Origin: Verrucomicrobiota bacterium
GTDB lineage: Bacteria > Verrucomicrobiota > Verrucomicrobiia > CAIQCK01
Assembly (NCBI GenBank): GCA_026397915.1
Contig: JAPLTX010000019.1
Location: 1-64,000, forward strand
Length of the DNA stretch: 64,000 bases
Direction: 5' to 3'
Shown: positions 18,511-26,460 of the stretch, in pieces
Numbering within the stretch: position 1 is the stretch's first letter
Layout of the letters: every line of letters begins with the position of its first letter
The notes under the pieces: model-generated
What the model was told of the DNA's origin: nothing
The model's input: the letters and a program-made list of their open reading frames with translations, nothing else
Database searches by the model: none
Made by a program: the position numbers and the translations under genes

Positions 18511-21438
18511 ATGAAGACGATACTTTCTGCTTGTGTGCTGGCGGTGGCTTGTGGTGTGACTGCTGCGGCCGACTTAGCTTTCGACTGGCCGCGCGACAAG
18601 GCGCTGGTGGACCAGTGGCGGCACAAGGACAACGCCACGCTCGAACCGCAGGCTGACGATGGCGCGCGCACGGGCGTCCAGCGGTGGCGCAGCGGATTCA
18701 AGCCGTTCGAGTTCACATGGGCGACGCTGCATTTCAAGAAGCCGTTGGACATGGGGGATGCCGGCAGCATCCGTTACTGGGTCAAGGGCGACGGCAGCGG
18801 ACATCGGTTGCAGTTCCAACTCGGCGCGGCGGGACTACAGGGACGCGGCTCGCTCTACTACGTCAACACCGCTGAGGCCGTGACGCTGAACTTCATGGGT
18901 TGGCGCGAGTGCAAGGCTTCGCTGGCGCGGTTCATCACACCGACTGGCGGCGACCCGATGCGCGACCTTGGCCAGATTGGCTTCGCGCAATTCATGATCC
19001 AGCGCCCACCGCACAACACCGCGGCGTTGGACATCCAACTCGGCGACTTCCGCATCGTGCGCGACAAGGCCAAGCAGCGGACGCTGGCGGCGCTCCGGGA
19101 GAAATGGCGGCTCGTTGAGGTCGAGCGTGTGCGACGGGAGGAACTGGAAGTGCAACAGAACCGTGTCGCACTCGACGAGGTCGCGAAGATGCTTCCCGAT
19201 CTTCGCAAGCAGGTCGAGGCGTTGCCGTCGGAGCCGGTCGAGGCGGCGCGCAAACGTGCCGTGCTGCTGTGGCTCGTGGAGGACGCCGAGGCTTCGGTTG
19301 CTGCCGGCATGGGTGCGTCGGCGAAGGCGGTGCTGGATGACGTAGCCGCGTCACTCCGTGACGCGAAATCGGCATCATCGAAAATCGCGTCACGGAGTGA
19401 CGCGGCTACGTTGCCGCCCATCGCAGAGACGAAGGGCAATCCCTACCTGGAGCCGGTGCTGAACGAAGCCAAGCGTTGCCGTGACGTGAAGCAGCGTTTC
19501 CCGAAAGGCGAGGCCGGCTACAAGGCGGTCGAGAACTTCTGGCAGTTCGCCGGCTTTGGCGGGCGGACTTACATCATGACTTGGGCGGCGTGTCATCCGG
19601 ACAGCCCGTTGCGCGGCGACCCGGCGCTGATCGCGCAGGCGATGCGCTGGATGCAGGGCGTTTTCCAGAACCATCGCGGCGGCGACCTCAACGTCGGACG
19701 CACGGGCGGCAAGGGCAATCCCGGCCAGGATCCGAACATCAACCGCTTCTGCTACGTGCCGACGTTCGAGGCGTATCTGTTGCTGCAAGAGACATATCCC
19801 GATCTCATCCCGCCAAGCAAACGCAAGGAGTGGGATGCGTCGGCGCGCGAGGTGACGGAGTTCCAACTGAAGACCTACGGCGAGAAGGTGGACCGTCACG
19901 CCGCGGGTTGGTATCCGAACATGGACGTCCATTACCTGCTGTTGATGGAACTGGCGTCGCGCATCCTCGGCGAACCGCGCTGGCACGCCGAGGCCGAGCG
20001 GTTCCTGAAGCTCATCGCCAACTCAATCTATCCCGACGGCGCGTTTACCTACCTCGGCCGGCAGAACGAGTGCTTTGTCTATCACGAAATCAACGTCACG
20101 CACCTCGCGCGCTACTGGCAGTTGACCGGCAGCCGCGTGGCGCGCGACCTCGTGTTGGCGAGCGGGCTGTATTATCCGAACAACGTCGAGCCGGGCGGCG
20201 TGCCGGAGTATTACACCGATTGCTTCTGGAAACATTATTGGGGCGGTGCGTCGCCGACCGGACCGGACATCGTTGCCTCGATGCTTCACGAGTATAGGCC
20301 GAAGGAGGTCGAACTTGCCGCGCAAAATCGCCGCGTCGCCAACGTCGAGTTGAAGTGGGCGAAGCCAGCCCATTACTACGGCATCTACGCAGCGACGCTC
20401 TGGCGCGACTTCCCCGAAGCGCCACAGCGCGACGGCTACATCCTTTACGACCGCGATGTGCAAGGCCCGCGCGGGCGGTTTGGCCACTGGTCGTTTGCCG
20501 GCACCACGCGCGACCACGGCAAGGGCGCGCAGGGCAAGGACACGTTCGTTGGCGCGATGCTGACCTCGAAGGAGGAAAAACAGTTCCCGCTCGACGCGGC
20601 GTTGCAGGTCGTCACGAGCCAGTTCCGGCTGCAACCCGACGGGCTGCGCTACAGAGCTTGCCGCTATCTTTCCGCCAACGAAGAGAACGCCGTCACCGTC
20701 GCGAAGGATTTTGCCGCGCTGACGACGCGCTACCGCATCCAGAACGTCTCGTGGGGTGGCAAATCCACACTCACCAACTGGGAAGGCCAACAGGAGTGGA
20801 TTCAGACACCGCATCGCATCATCGGCACGCTCTCCATCCGGCCGCTCGCGGACGAGAAGGCGTATTCCATCCACGGCCGCGTGCGGCTCGGCCAGAAACT
20901 CACCATCGAGAAGATAGACGACAGCACGTTCCGCTACGGCGGCTTGCGCGTTCGGCTCCACGAGCACAACTACGCCGACGCCATCGCCGAGCCGTCGGAG
21001 AATTACTGGTTGCAGTCATCTGAACAATTCCGCAGCACCGAGATCGTCCTGCGCGACGCGCACAGCGTGAAATTCGGTGAGAAGGAACAGAAGACCTACA
21101 CTGCTGACACAGAACAGTTCTTTACCGTCGAAGTCTCGCCCGCTGACAACGCGCCTGCTGCACAGGTGAAGCGCCACGAACTACCCGGCGGCCTGCGCGC
21201 GCTGGAAGTCGTGGCGGATGGCCAATGGTTGATGGTCATCCACAATCCTTTGCGAAAGGCCGTTGGCGCGGAAATACCTGTCCCGAACTTGAAGAAGGTT
21301 CGTTGCCATCAGGCGAAGGGTGCGAAGCCCGTGTCGTCGCTGGTCGGTGTGCGCGAGAATCAAGTCCGCTGCCTCATTCCGGCGTCGTCGCATGTTGTGC
21401 TGACCGCCGACCGTCATTCCACAACCACGACGCCGTAG
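18511..21438 (+). CDS. Exported alpha/alpha-toroid polysaccharide-lyase-like protein
   Basis: The start at 18511 (MKTILSACVLAVACGVTAAA) is a signal peptide and lies 5 nt after the previous stop. Residues about 25-190 form a sugar-binding jelly roll (SIRYWVKGDGSGHRLQFQLG). A helical stretch with a coiled-coil-like segment (AALREKWRLVEVERVRREEL) leads to an alpha/alpha toroid (VHYLLLMELASRILGEPRWH, AFTYLGRQNECFVYHEINVT) and a C-terminal beta-sandwich, the overall plan of PL8/PL12/heparinase-type lyases. Tyr and His in the GRQNECFVYHEINVTHLARYW region are possible catalytic residues. A 68-bp REPIN sits in frame at 19342-19409 in the linker before the toroid. Its last 25 bp overlap the convergent gene at 21414. 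Confidence 0.65.
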   Translation: MKTILSACVLAVACGVTAAADLAFDWPRDKALVDQWRHKDNATLEPQADDGARTGVQRWRSGFKPFEFTWATLHFKKPLDMGDAGSIRYWVKGDGSGHRLQFQLGAAGLQGRGSLYYVNTAEAVTLNFMGWRECKASLARFITPTGGDPMRDLGQIGFAQFMIQRPPHNTAALDIQLGDFRIVRDKAKQRTLAALREKWRLVEVERVRREELEVQQNRVALDEVAKMLPDLRKQVEALPSEPVEAARKRAVLLWLVEDAEASVAAGMGASAKAVLDDVAASLRDAKSASSKIASRSDAATLPPIAETKGNPYLEPVLNEAKRCRDVKQRFPKGEAGYKAVENFWQFAGFGGRTYIMTWAACHPDSPLRGDPALIAQAMRWMQGVFQNHRGGDLNVGRTGGKGNPGQDPNINRFCYVPTFEAYLLLQETYPDLIPPSKRKEWDASAREVTEFQLKTYGEKVDRHAAGWYPNMDVHYLLLMELASRILGEPRWHAEAERFLKLIANSIYPDGAFTYLGRQNECFVYHEINVTHLARYWQLTGSRVARDLVLASGLYYPNNVEPGGVPEYYTDCFWKHYWGGASPTGPDIVASMLHEYRPKEVELAAQNRRVANVELKWAKPAHYYGIYAATLWRDFPEAPQRDGYILYDRDVQGPRGRFGHWSFAGTTRDHGKGAQGKDTFVGAMLTSKEEKQFPLDAALQVVTSQFRLQPDGLRYRACRYLSANEENAVTVAKDFAALTTRYRIQNVSWGGKSTLTNWEGQQEWIQTPHRIIGTLSIRPLADEKAYSIHGRVRLGQKLTIEKIDDSTFRYGGLRVRLHEHNYADAIAEPSENYWLQSSEQFRSTEIVLRDAHSVKFGEKEQKTYTADTEQFFTVEVSPADNAPAAQVKRHELPGGLRALEVVADGQWLMVIHNPLRKAVGAEIPVPNLKKVRCHQAKGAKPVSSLVGVRENQVRCLIPASSHVVLTADRHSTTTTP
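19342..19409. repeat. REPIN: two identical inverted 25-nt REPs inside a gene
   Basis: The left copy (19342-19366) starts with GTAG and has a hairpin with stem CGCGTCAC/GTGACGCG around a TCC loop; the right copy (19385-19409) is its exact reverse complement and ends CTAC. An 18-nt AT-richer spacer separates them. A GTAG tetranucleotide 5' of a hairpin is the hallmark of REP elements mobilised by RAYT (TnpA-REP) proteins, and inverted pairs are REPINs. The element is translated without a stop as part of a linker (DVAASLRDAK…IASRSDAATLP). Confidence 0.85.
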
Positions 21439-23426
21439 GTCTTGAACGATGGGATTTCGACGCGTGGTTGGGGATTCTGGTTTACGACAAGTTTGCGCTC
21501 CGGCCCGTCGGGCGAGAGCAGGCGGGCCTTGCGGCAGGATTTCCAGCGGTCGCCCAAGCTCAAACACAACTTCGTTGTCGGCTCGCTGGCGTAGTTGACC
21601 AGATGCGCGACCAATCGCGGGCCGTCGAGTTCGCAGGCGCTCAACGTCACGCTGTCCGAGCCGCGCAACCGCACAGGGAAGCGGTCGCCGCTGGCACGCT
21701 CGATAGCGTCCGTGAGCTGCTTCCAGTCCTTCGGCAGCGCGACGCGGCCTTCGCTGGTCTTCGTCGCAGCCCGGATAGCATTTGCCTCGACGCGAATGAT
21801 GCGCTCGCCGGTGAGCAACTCAAACGCGGCGCGCGGGCGCTCGCGTCCGTTTTCATTGAAGCACCCGTTGTTGCCAACGAGGACGAGCGCGCCGCCACGA
21901 GCTACGAACGCACGAATGGCATCGGCCTCCGCGTTACTCAGGTGTGACTGACCCGCCAAGACGAGCATGGAAAATTCTGAAAGCTGCGCGATGTTTTCGC
22001 CAAAGACGACATCCCATACGAAACCGCCGCGGATGAGGACTTCCTCGGCACCTTGCGCGAGTGCCACGGCTTCGCGGTTGTCGAAGACGGTCGAGGCGAA
22101 CGTGTGCAACACCACGATGTCGCGCACGGGTTTGGCGTTGGCGCGGAGCGACTCGGTGGCGCGGACGAAGCGGAGATGTTTCGCGAGCGCGGCTTTCAGG
22201 TCGGGCCGCTCGACGCGCATCCGGTCGCCTTCGCCGAGCGGGCGCAACGCCCAGTTCGTGCCGGGCAGCGCGCCGTTGGCGGCGGACTCGGCGATCTGCA
22301 ACGCGATGGCGGCCTCGTCGTCCGGAAGGCCGAGGCCGGTCAGCTTGTTCTTTTTCCAGACGGTCGAGACGACGCGATAGCCGAGGACGGCGGCGTGTTT
22401 GCACGCGCGCACCTGCGAGATGAGCGCGCCGTCCTCGATGCCGGGGAAGTTGCCGTTCTCGGCGAACATCAGGTCGAGCTGCTGGCCGAGCAGCGGTGCC
22501 CAGACGCTGCGCGCGTAGGCGCTGTTGGGGTCGCGCGGGTAGGCTGGGTTGCCGAGAAGAATCACGTCGGGTTTGATGCGCCGCGCGTGGGCCTTCAGAT
22601 CGGCCTGATATTCCGCCAGCGATTCGCAGCGCCAGCGCACCCATTCCTGCACGACCGGGTCGGTGATGCGCTCCGGCGCTTTCTCGGTCGGCGGCTGCTT
22701 TACGTCACGGCAGTCGGGACGGCGACGCGCCATCCACGCGCGGAAGGCCGCTTCGCAGCGTTTGCAGTAGCACGGCTGGCAGTAGTTGTTGTCGAAGTGA
22801 AATCCGTCGAGCTTGACCTCATCAAGCCCGACGCGGATGGCGCGTTTCATGTAGTCGCGGAACTCGCCGCAGAGGATACACGGCGCCCAGCGGAACTTCG
22901 CGCCGCCCCACGTGCGCAACTGGCCTTTCTCGTCACGCTGAATCCAACTCTCGGCGTTTGGAACCTCGGCGAGAAACTGCTCGTGGTAGATGGAGCGCGA
23001 CTGGCAGTAGCCGAGGACCTTGATGCCGTGGCGGTGGGCGAACTTCACGAGGCCAGCGGTGCGCTGCTGCTCGGCGTGCTCGTGTGCGAGGCCGAAGCCC
23101 TTGAAGAAATGCGTGCAGGCGAGGTTGATGCCGAGGCCGGACATGAGGCGCACGACTTCCTCCGAGTGCAGCCGCTCATACCACTGAGGCATCGAAGGCG
23201 ACTTCGTGTCCACCGCACCGACGATGCCGCCGGTGCGTCGGTAGTGCTCAATCGGTTCCCATCCCCACCACGCCCAGTAGAGCTGCCCTTGCGCTGGCGA
23301 CTTGGCGCGGTCGCCATTTGTGGCCCACGCAAGCGGCGATTGCCACGCCAGCCATGCGCCGCCAGCCACGCAGCCGAGGAAGTCCCGGCGCCCCATTTGC
23401 CAGTTGCTGCAAACATTCGGTTTCAT
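21414..23426 (-). CDS. Tat-exported TIM-barrel glycosidase-like protein with GATase-like domain
   Basis: A 670-residue protein whose N-terminus WQMGRRDFLGCVAGGAWLAW is a Tat signal. Residues about 60-400 look like a hypothetical-glycosidase TIM barrel (YWAWWGWEPIEHYRR, VGLDEVKLDGFHFDNNYCQP, LDLMFAENGNFPG). A pair of cysteines in CQPCYCKRCEAAFRAWM could bind a metal or form disulfides. The C-terminal third (DIVVLHTFASTVFDNREAVA…EFSMLVLAGQSHLSNAEADA) resembles the class-I glutamine-amidotransferase-like domain that follows GH42 barrels. It runs convergent to the lyase gene and overlaps it by 25 bp; the LVIVD gene lies 10 nt upstream on the same strand. Substrate unknown. Confidence 0.7.
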   Translation of the reverse strand: MKPNVCSNWQMGRRDFLGCVAGGAWLAWQSPLAWATNGDRAKSPAQGQLYWAWWGWEPIEHYRRTGGIVGAVDTKSPSMPQWYERLHSEEVVRLMSGLGINLACTHFFKGFGLAHEHAEQQRTAGLVKFAHRHGIKVLGYCQSRSIYHEQFLAEVPNAESWIQRDEKGQLRTWGGAKFRWAPCILCGEFRDYMKRAIRVGLDEVKLDGFHFDNNYCQPCYCKRCEAAFRAWMARRRPDCRDVKQPPTEKAPERITDPVVQEWVRWRCESLAEYQADLKAHARRIKPDVILLGNPAYPRDPNSAYARSVWAPLLGQQLDLMFAENGNFPGIEDGALISQVRACKHAAVLGYRVVSTVWKKNKLTGLGLPDDEAAIALQIAESAANGALPGTNWALRPLGEGDRMRVERPDLKAALAKHLRFVRATESLRANAKPVRDIVVLHTFASTVFDNREAVALAQGAEEVLIRGGFVWDVVFGENIAQLSEFSMLVLAGQSHLSNAEADAIRAFVARGGALVLVGNNGCFNENGRERPRAAFELLTGERIIRVEANAIRAATKTSEGRVALPKDWKQLTDAIERASGDRFPVRLRGSDSVTLSACELDGPRLVAHLVNYASEPTTKLCLSLGDRWKSCRKARLLSPDGPERKLVVNQNPQPRVEIPSFKTYGVVVVE

Positions 23427-23435
23427 AGCATGAGT

Positions 23436-25472
23436 TCACCTTTCCAAGAGCAGACCCTGGTAGCCAGCCGGGATCACGACGCGGTTGTTCCAGAAACCAC
23501 AGGCGCCCGGATGGCCAAAGAGGGAGTAGTGGCGCTTCAGACGCGGGTGCTTGATGTCTGCGATGTCGAGCACCCAGACTTGGCGCTGATGACGTGAGGC
23601 TACCGCCAGAAGATTCCCGCCGACGCTCGGCCTGCCGTCAAAACGGAGTCCATTCACGCCGTAGGCTGGCAGGTCGCTCGCATTGCGGCGCTCGTTGGGG
23701 TCGAGCAATGCATATTTGCTGCGCTTGATGATCAGGAGCTTGTCGCCCAACGGGCACACGCCGTCGGTCCAACTGAAGAGGGTGGTGTCGGGCGTGTTGC
23801 CGGCCAGCGCAGGCTTGGCACCGCTGATGTCATACCAAGCCGGCCCGCTTCGATGCCAGTAGGCGGTCAGGAAACGATTGTCGAAAAGTTTGTCCACAAG
23901 CTGGTCGCCGTAAAACAAACCGACCTGGCTGTCGCTGAAGACAAGCTTCGGGTTCGCGGGGTTGGAAACGTCGGCAATATGCACTGTGGCACCGCCGCAG
24001 TGAAACAGGGCGAACCGGCCGGGCGCAGGCGCAACAACTTGCTTCACACCTTGACCGGGCATCGTCAGGCGGCCCAGTTCGGTCAGGCGCAGATCCGCAC
24101 CGATCTCATAGATCGCCATGCCGCCCTTGCCCTCGGCGGTGAAGAGCCGGTTGCCGGTGCGGCTCACGTAACAGACCTCGCTGCGTCCGTAATGGATGGC
24201 TGCCTGCATGAGTTTGTCGCCCAATCTGATCGCCTGTATCCCAGCCGCTCCGCAAGCCGCCCAAGCGATGTCGCCTTGAATCGTCACGGCTTGAACCTGT
24301 CCCTCCGGGCGATAAACGTGGAAGTCCGGATCTTCTGCCGCTGTCGCCGGCAAAGGAGGCAGCACAGGCGGCTGGTCCGTTTCCGGCACCACCGGCTGCG
24401 CCAAACCCGGTGCGGGGACCACATACAGACCCGTGTAGATGCCGGCGGCGTAGATGACGCCATCGGCCAAAGCCACGCCGCCCACAGGGTCGAACATTTT
24501 CCTGCCGGCCACGTAGGGAAGCTGCGCATGGGCGACAATGGCGGGCTTGGCGATGTCCCGGACGTTCACGACGAAGAGGCCGTTGTTGGTGTCCGCCGCC
24601 ACGCAATGGTCGCCCGCGACGCGCGCGCTCCACATGTCGTTGAAGATGCTGTAGTGGACGGGAAACTTCACGCGCGAGACGAAGACGGGCTGTGTTGGCT
24701 TCGACACATTATAAATATCCAAGCCGTGTCCTTTGCCTTCAGCTTCCTCCTTGCTGGGCGCACGCGAGTGGTGGCCTGTAGCGGCAAAACAAAACTCGCC
24801 CCGCAAGCAACCGCCGTCGCCGTAGCCGTCCAACGGCGCCTCGCTCAAGATGACCGGCTGGCGCGGATTCTTCACGTCCGCCACGAGCAGTTTCTTCGGC
24901 ACCCAATCCCCGATGTAGAGAAGACCGTCCTTTGTCCAGCACGATTGTGCCTCGACGGTCTTCAGTGTGCTGACGTGACGGACATTGCGCGGGTTCGACA
25001 CATCCACGATCTCGACGCCGTAGCAGCGCGTGGCGATGAACGCCAGTCCGCCGGAAACCCAGATGCCTGTGGCCATTTCCACCGTATCGTAGTGGCTGAT
25101 CAACGCCGGTTTCGCCGGGTCGGAAACATCCACGAGCCACAAACCATCCTGCCTCGCAGTGACGTAGGCGATGTTGTTCTTGACGACGAGTTGCCGCGTC
25201 GTGCCAAGACCGGATAGCTTGCCCAGCAGCTTTGGTTTCGCCGGTGTCGTGATGTCCAGAACGTGGAGGTTGCCTTGGCCGATGGCGCAGAGCCGGTTGC
25301 CTACGACCTCCGCGGCGATGCACGGTCCCACACCCTCTACCTTGCAATACGACAAGCGTTTGCCATATAGCCTCTCGTCGTGGCCAGGCTGGCGCGGTTC
25401 TTGTGCTGGGAGGTTGGCCACGCTGCTGATCAGGATGAGGACTGTCGTGAGTTTTGGAATGAGGTTCTTCAA
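23436..25472 (-). CDS. Exported LVIVD-repeat beta-propeller protein
   Basis: A signal peptide (MKNLIPKLTTVLILISSVAN) is followed by at least eight repeats of the LVIVD/YncE type, each reading roughly LxVVDVSDPxxPxLIS (LHVLDITTPAKPKLLGKL, LWLVDVSDPAKPALISHY, VEIVDVSNPRNVRHVS, LFVVNVRDIAKPAIVAH). The repeats form a beta-propeller outside the cytoplasm. No catalytic residue pattern is visible, so a binding or scaffold role is most likely. It is transcribed away from the PAS-AraC regulator at 25618, with 145 bp between the two starts, and probably shares a transcript with the downstream TIM-barrel gene. Confidence 0.8.
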   Translation of the reverse strand: MKNLIPKLTTVLILISSVANLPAQEPRQPGHDERLYGKRLSYCKVEGVGPCIAAEVVGNRLCAIGQGNLHVLDITTPAKPKLLGKLSGLGTTRQLVVKNNIAYVTARQDGLWLVDVSDPAKPALISHYDTVEMATGIWVSGGLAFIATRCYGVEIVDVSNPRNVRHVSTLKTVEAQSCWTKDGLLYIGDWVPKKLLVADVKNPRQPVILSEAPLDGYGDGGCLRGEFCFAATGHHSRAPSKEEAEGKGHGLDIYNVSKPTQPVFVSRVKFPVHYSIFNDMWSARVAGDHCVAADTNNGLFVVNVRDIAKPAIVAHAQLPYVAGRKMFDPVGGVALADGVIYAAGIYTGLYVVPAPGLAQPVVPETDQPPVLPPLPATAAEDPDFHVYRPEGQVQAVTIQGDIAWAACGAAGIQAIRLGDKLMQAAIHYGRSEVCYVSRTGNRLFTAEGKGGMAIYEIGADLRLTELGRLTMPGQGVKQVVAPAPGRFALFHCGGATVHIADVSNPANPKLVFSDSQVGLFYGDQLVDKLFDNRFLTAYWHRSGPAWYDISGAKPALAGNTPDTTLFSWTDGVCPLGDKLLIIKRSKYALLDPNERRNASDLPAYGVNGLRFDGRPSVGGNLLAVASRHQRQVWVLDIADIKHPRLKRHYSLFGHPGACGFWNNRVVIPAGYQGLLLER

Positions 25473-25617
25473 GCAAATCCTTTCTCAACCACACCAACAC
25501 GCTCCAGCCTCTTATCAAATCGGCCTGCATCTGGCGAGGGTGGAGAATGACGCAACCGTTATCTGGCGAGGCCGTTCTGGCTTTTCAAATCTCTTCCTGA
25601 CAACATTCAACTCGCAC

Positions 25618-26382
25618 ATGAAAGGCAACTCTTTTGCTGTGATCGCCGGCTCTTATGGCGGTTTGCTGGGGGAGGCGGGTAAACATGTTTGCGAACTCTT
25701 TGACTGTATCGAGGACCTACAGTTCTGGATCAAGGACCGTGAGGGCCGCTATTGCTGGGTCAATCGCGGGTTCTTGCTCAACTACTCGTTGGAGGATCGC
25801 CGGCAACTTACAGGCAAGACAGATTTCGACTTGTCGCCACACCACCTCGCCGACCAGTTTCGGCTGGATGATGCGCGCGTGCTGGCCGGCCACGCCATCA
25901 TCAACCGGGTGGAGATGGTTGGGCGGTTCGATCACACGGCCTCCTGGAGTCTGACCAACAAGATTCCGATCCGGGATGCCGCGGGCCGCATCGTTGGCAC
26001 GGCAGGCATCACACAGCCCTTGAAGGGACGTTCCGTTGAGCAGAACTGGCCGGACGCGGCGATGGCCAAGGTCATTACCTTCATTCGCGAGCACTGTGCA
26101 GAGCCGCTGACCAACCGGACACTCGCGCGCATCGCAAGCTTGTCGGTGCGGGCGTTCGAGCGGCATTTCCGGCAAAGCCTTCACGTCTCGCCGCAACAAT
26201 ATGTCAAACGAGTGCGCTTGCGAATGGCCTGCCACGCGCTGGTCTATACCCATCAGCCGCTCGCACAGATTGCTGCCGGGCATGGCTTCAGCGACCAAAG
26301 TCATTTTAGCCGCGAGTTTCGCCGGCAAATAGGCGAGACACCCCGCGATTATCGGCTTCATTACGGCCCTTCATCGCATTAA
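25618..26382 (+). CDS. AraC-family regulator with N-terminal PAS-like domain
   Basis: The ATG at 25618 is chosen because the frame upstream overlaps the divergent gene. Residues about 20-140 match a PAS domain (IEDLQFWIKDREGRYCWVNRGFLLNY…IPIRDAAGRIVGTAGI). Residues 150-250 are a double helix-turn-helix AraC domain ending in the family signature IAAGHGFSDQSHFSREFRRQIGETPRDYR. A PAS sensor instead of the usual cupin suggests response to a small ligand or redox cue. It lies between the exported-enzyme locus and the isomerase/aldo-keto reductase gene and is divergent from the LVIVD gene, so it is a natural candidate regulator for them; this is inference from position. Confidence 0.85.
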   Translation: MKGNSFAVIAGSYGGLLGEAGKHVCELFDCIEDLQFWIKDREGRYCWVNRGFLLNYSLEDRRQLTGKTDFDLSPHHLADQFRLDDARVLAGHAIINRVEMVGRFDHTASWSLTNKIPIRDAAGRIVGTAGITQPLKGRSVEQNWPDAAMAKVITFIREHCAEPLTNRTLARIASLSVRAFERHFRQSLHVSPQQYVKRVRLRMACHALVYTHQPLAQIAAGHGFSDQSHFSREFRRQIGETPRDYRLHYGPSSH

Positions 26383-26460
26383 TACCGCGCCGCTCTTGTC
26401 CAAGTTTTTGGCGCGCGCATTCTAGTCATCTGGACTGCCATCAGTCATAATACAATCGCT

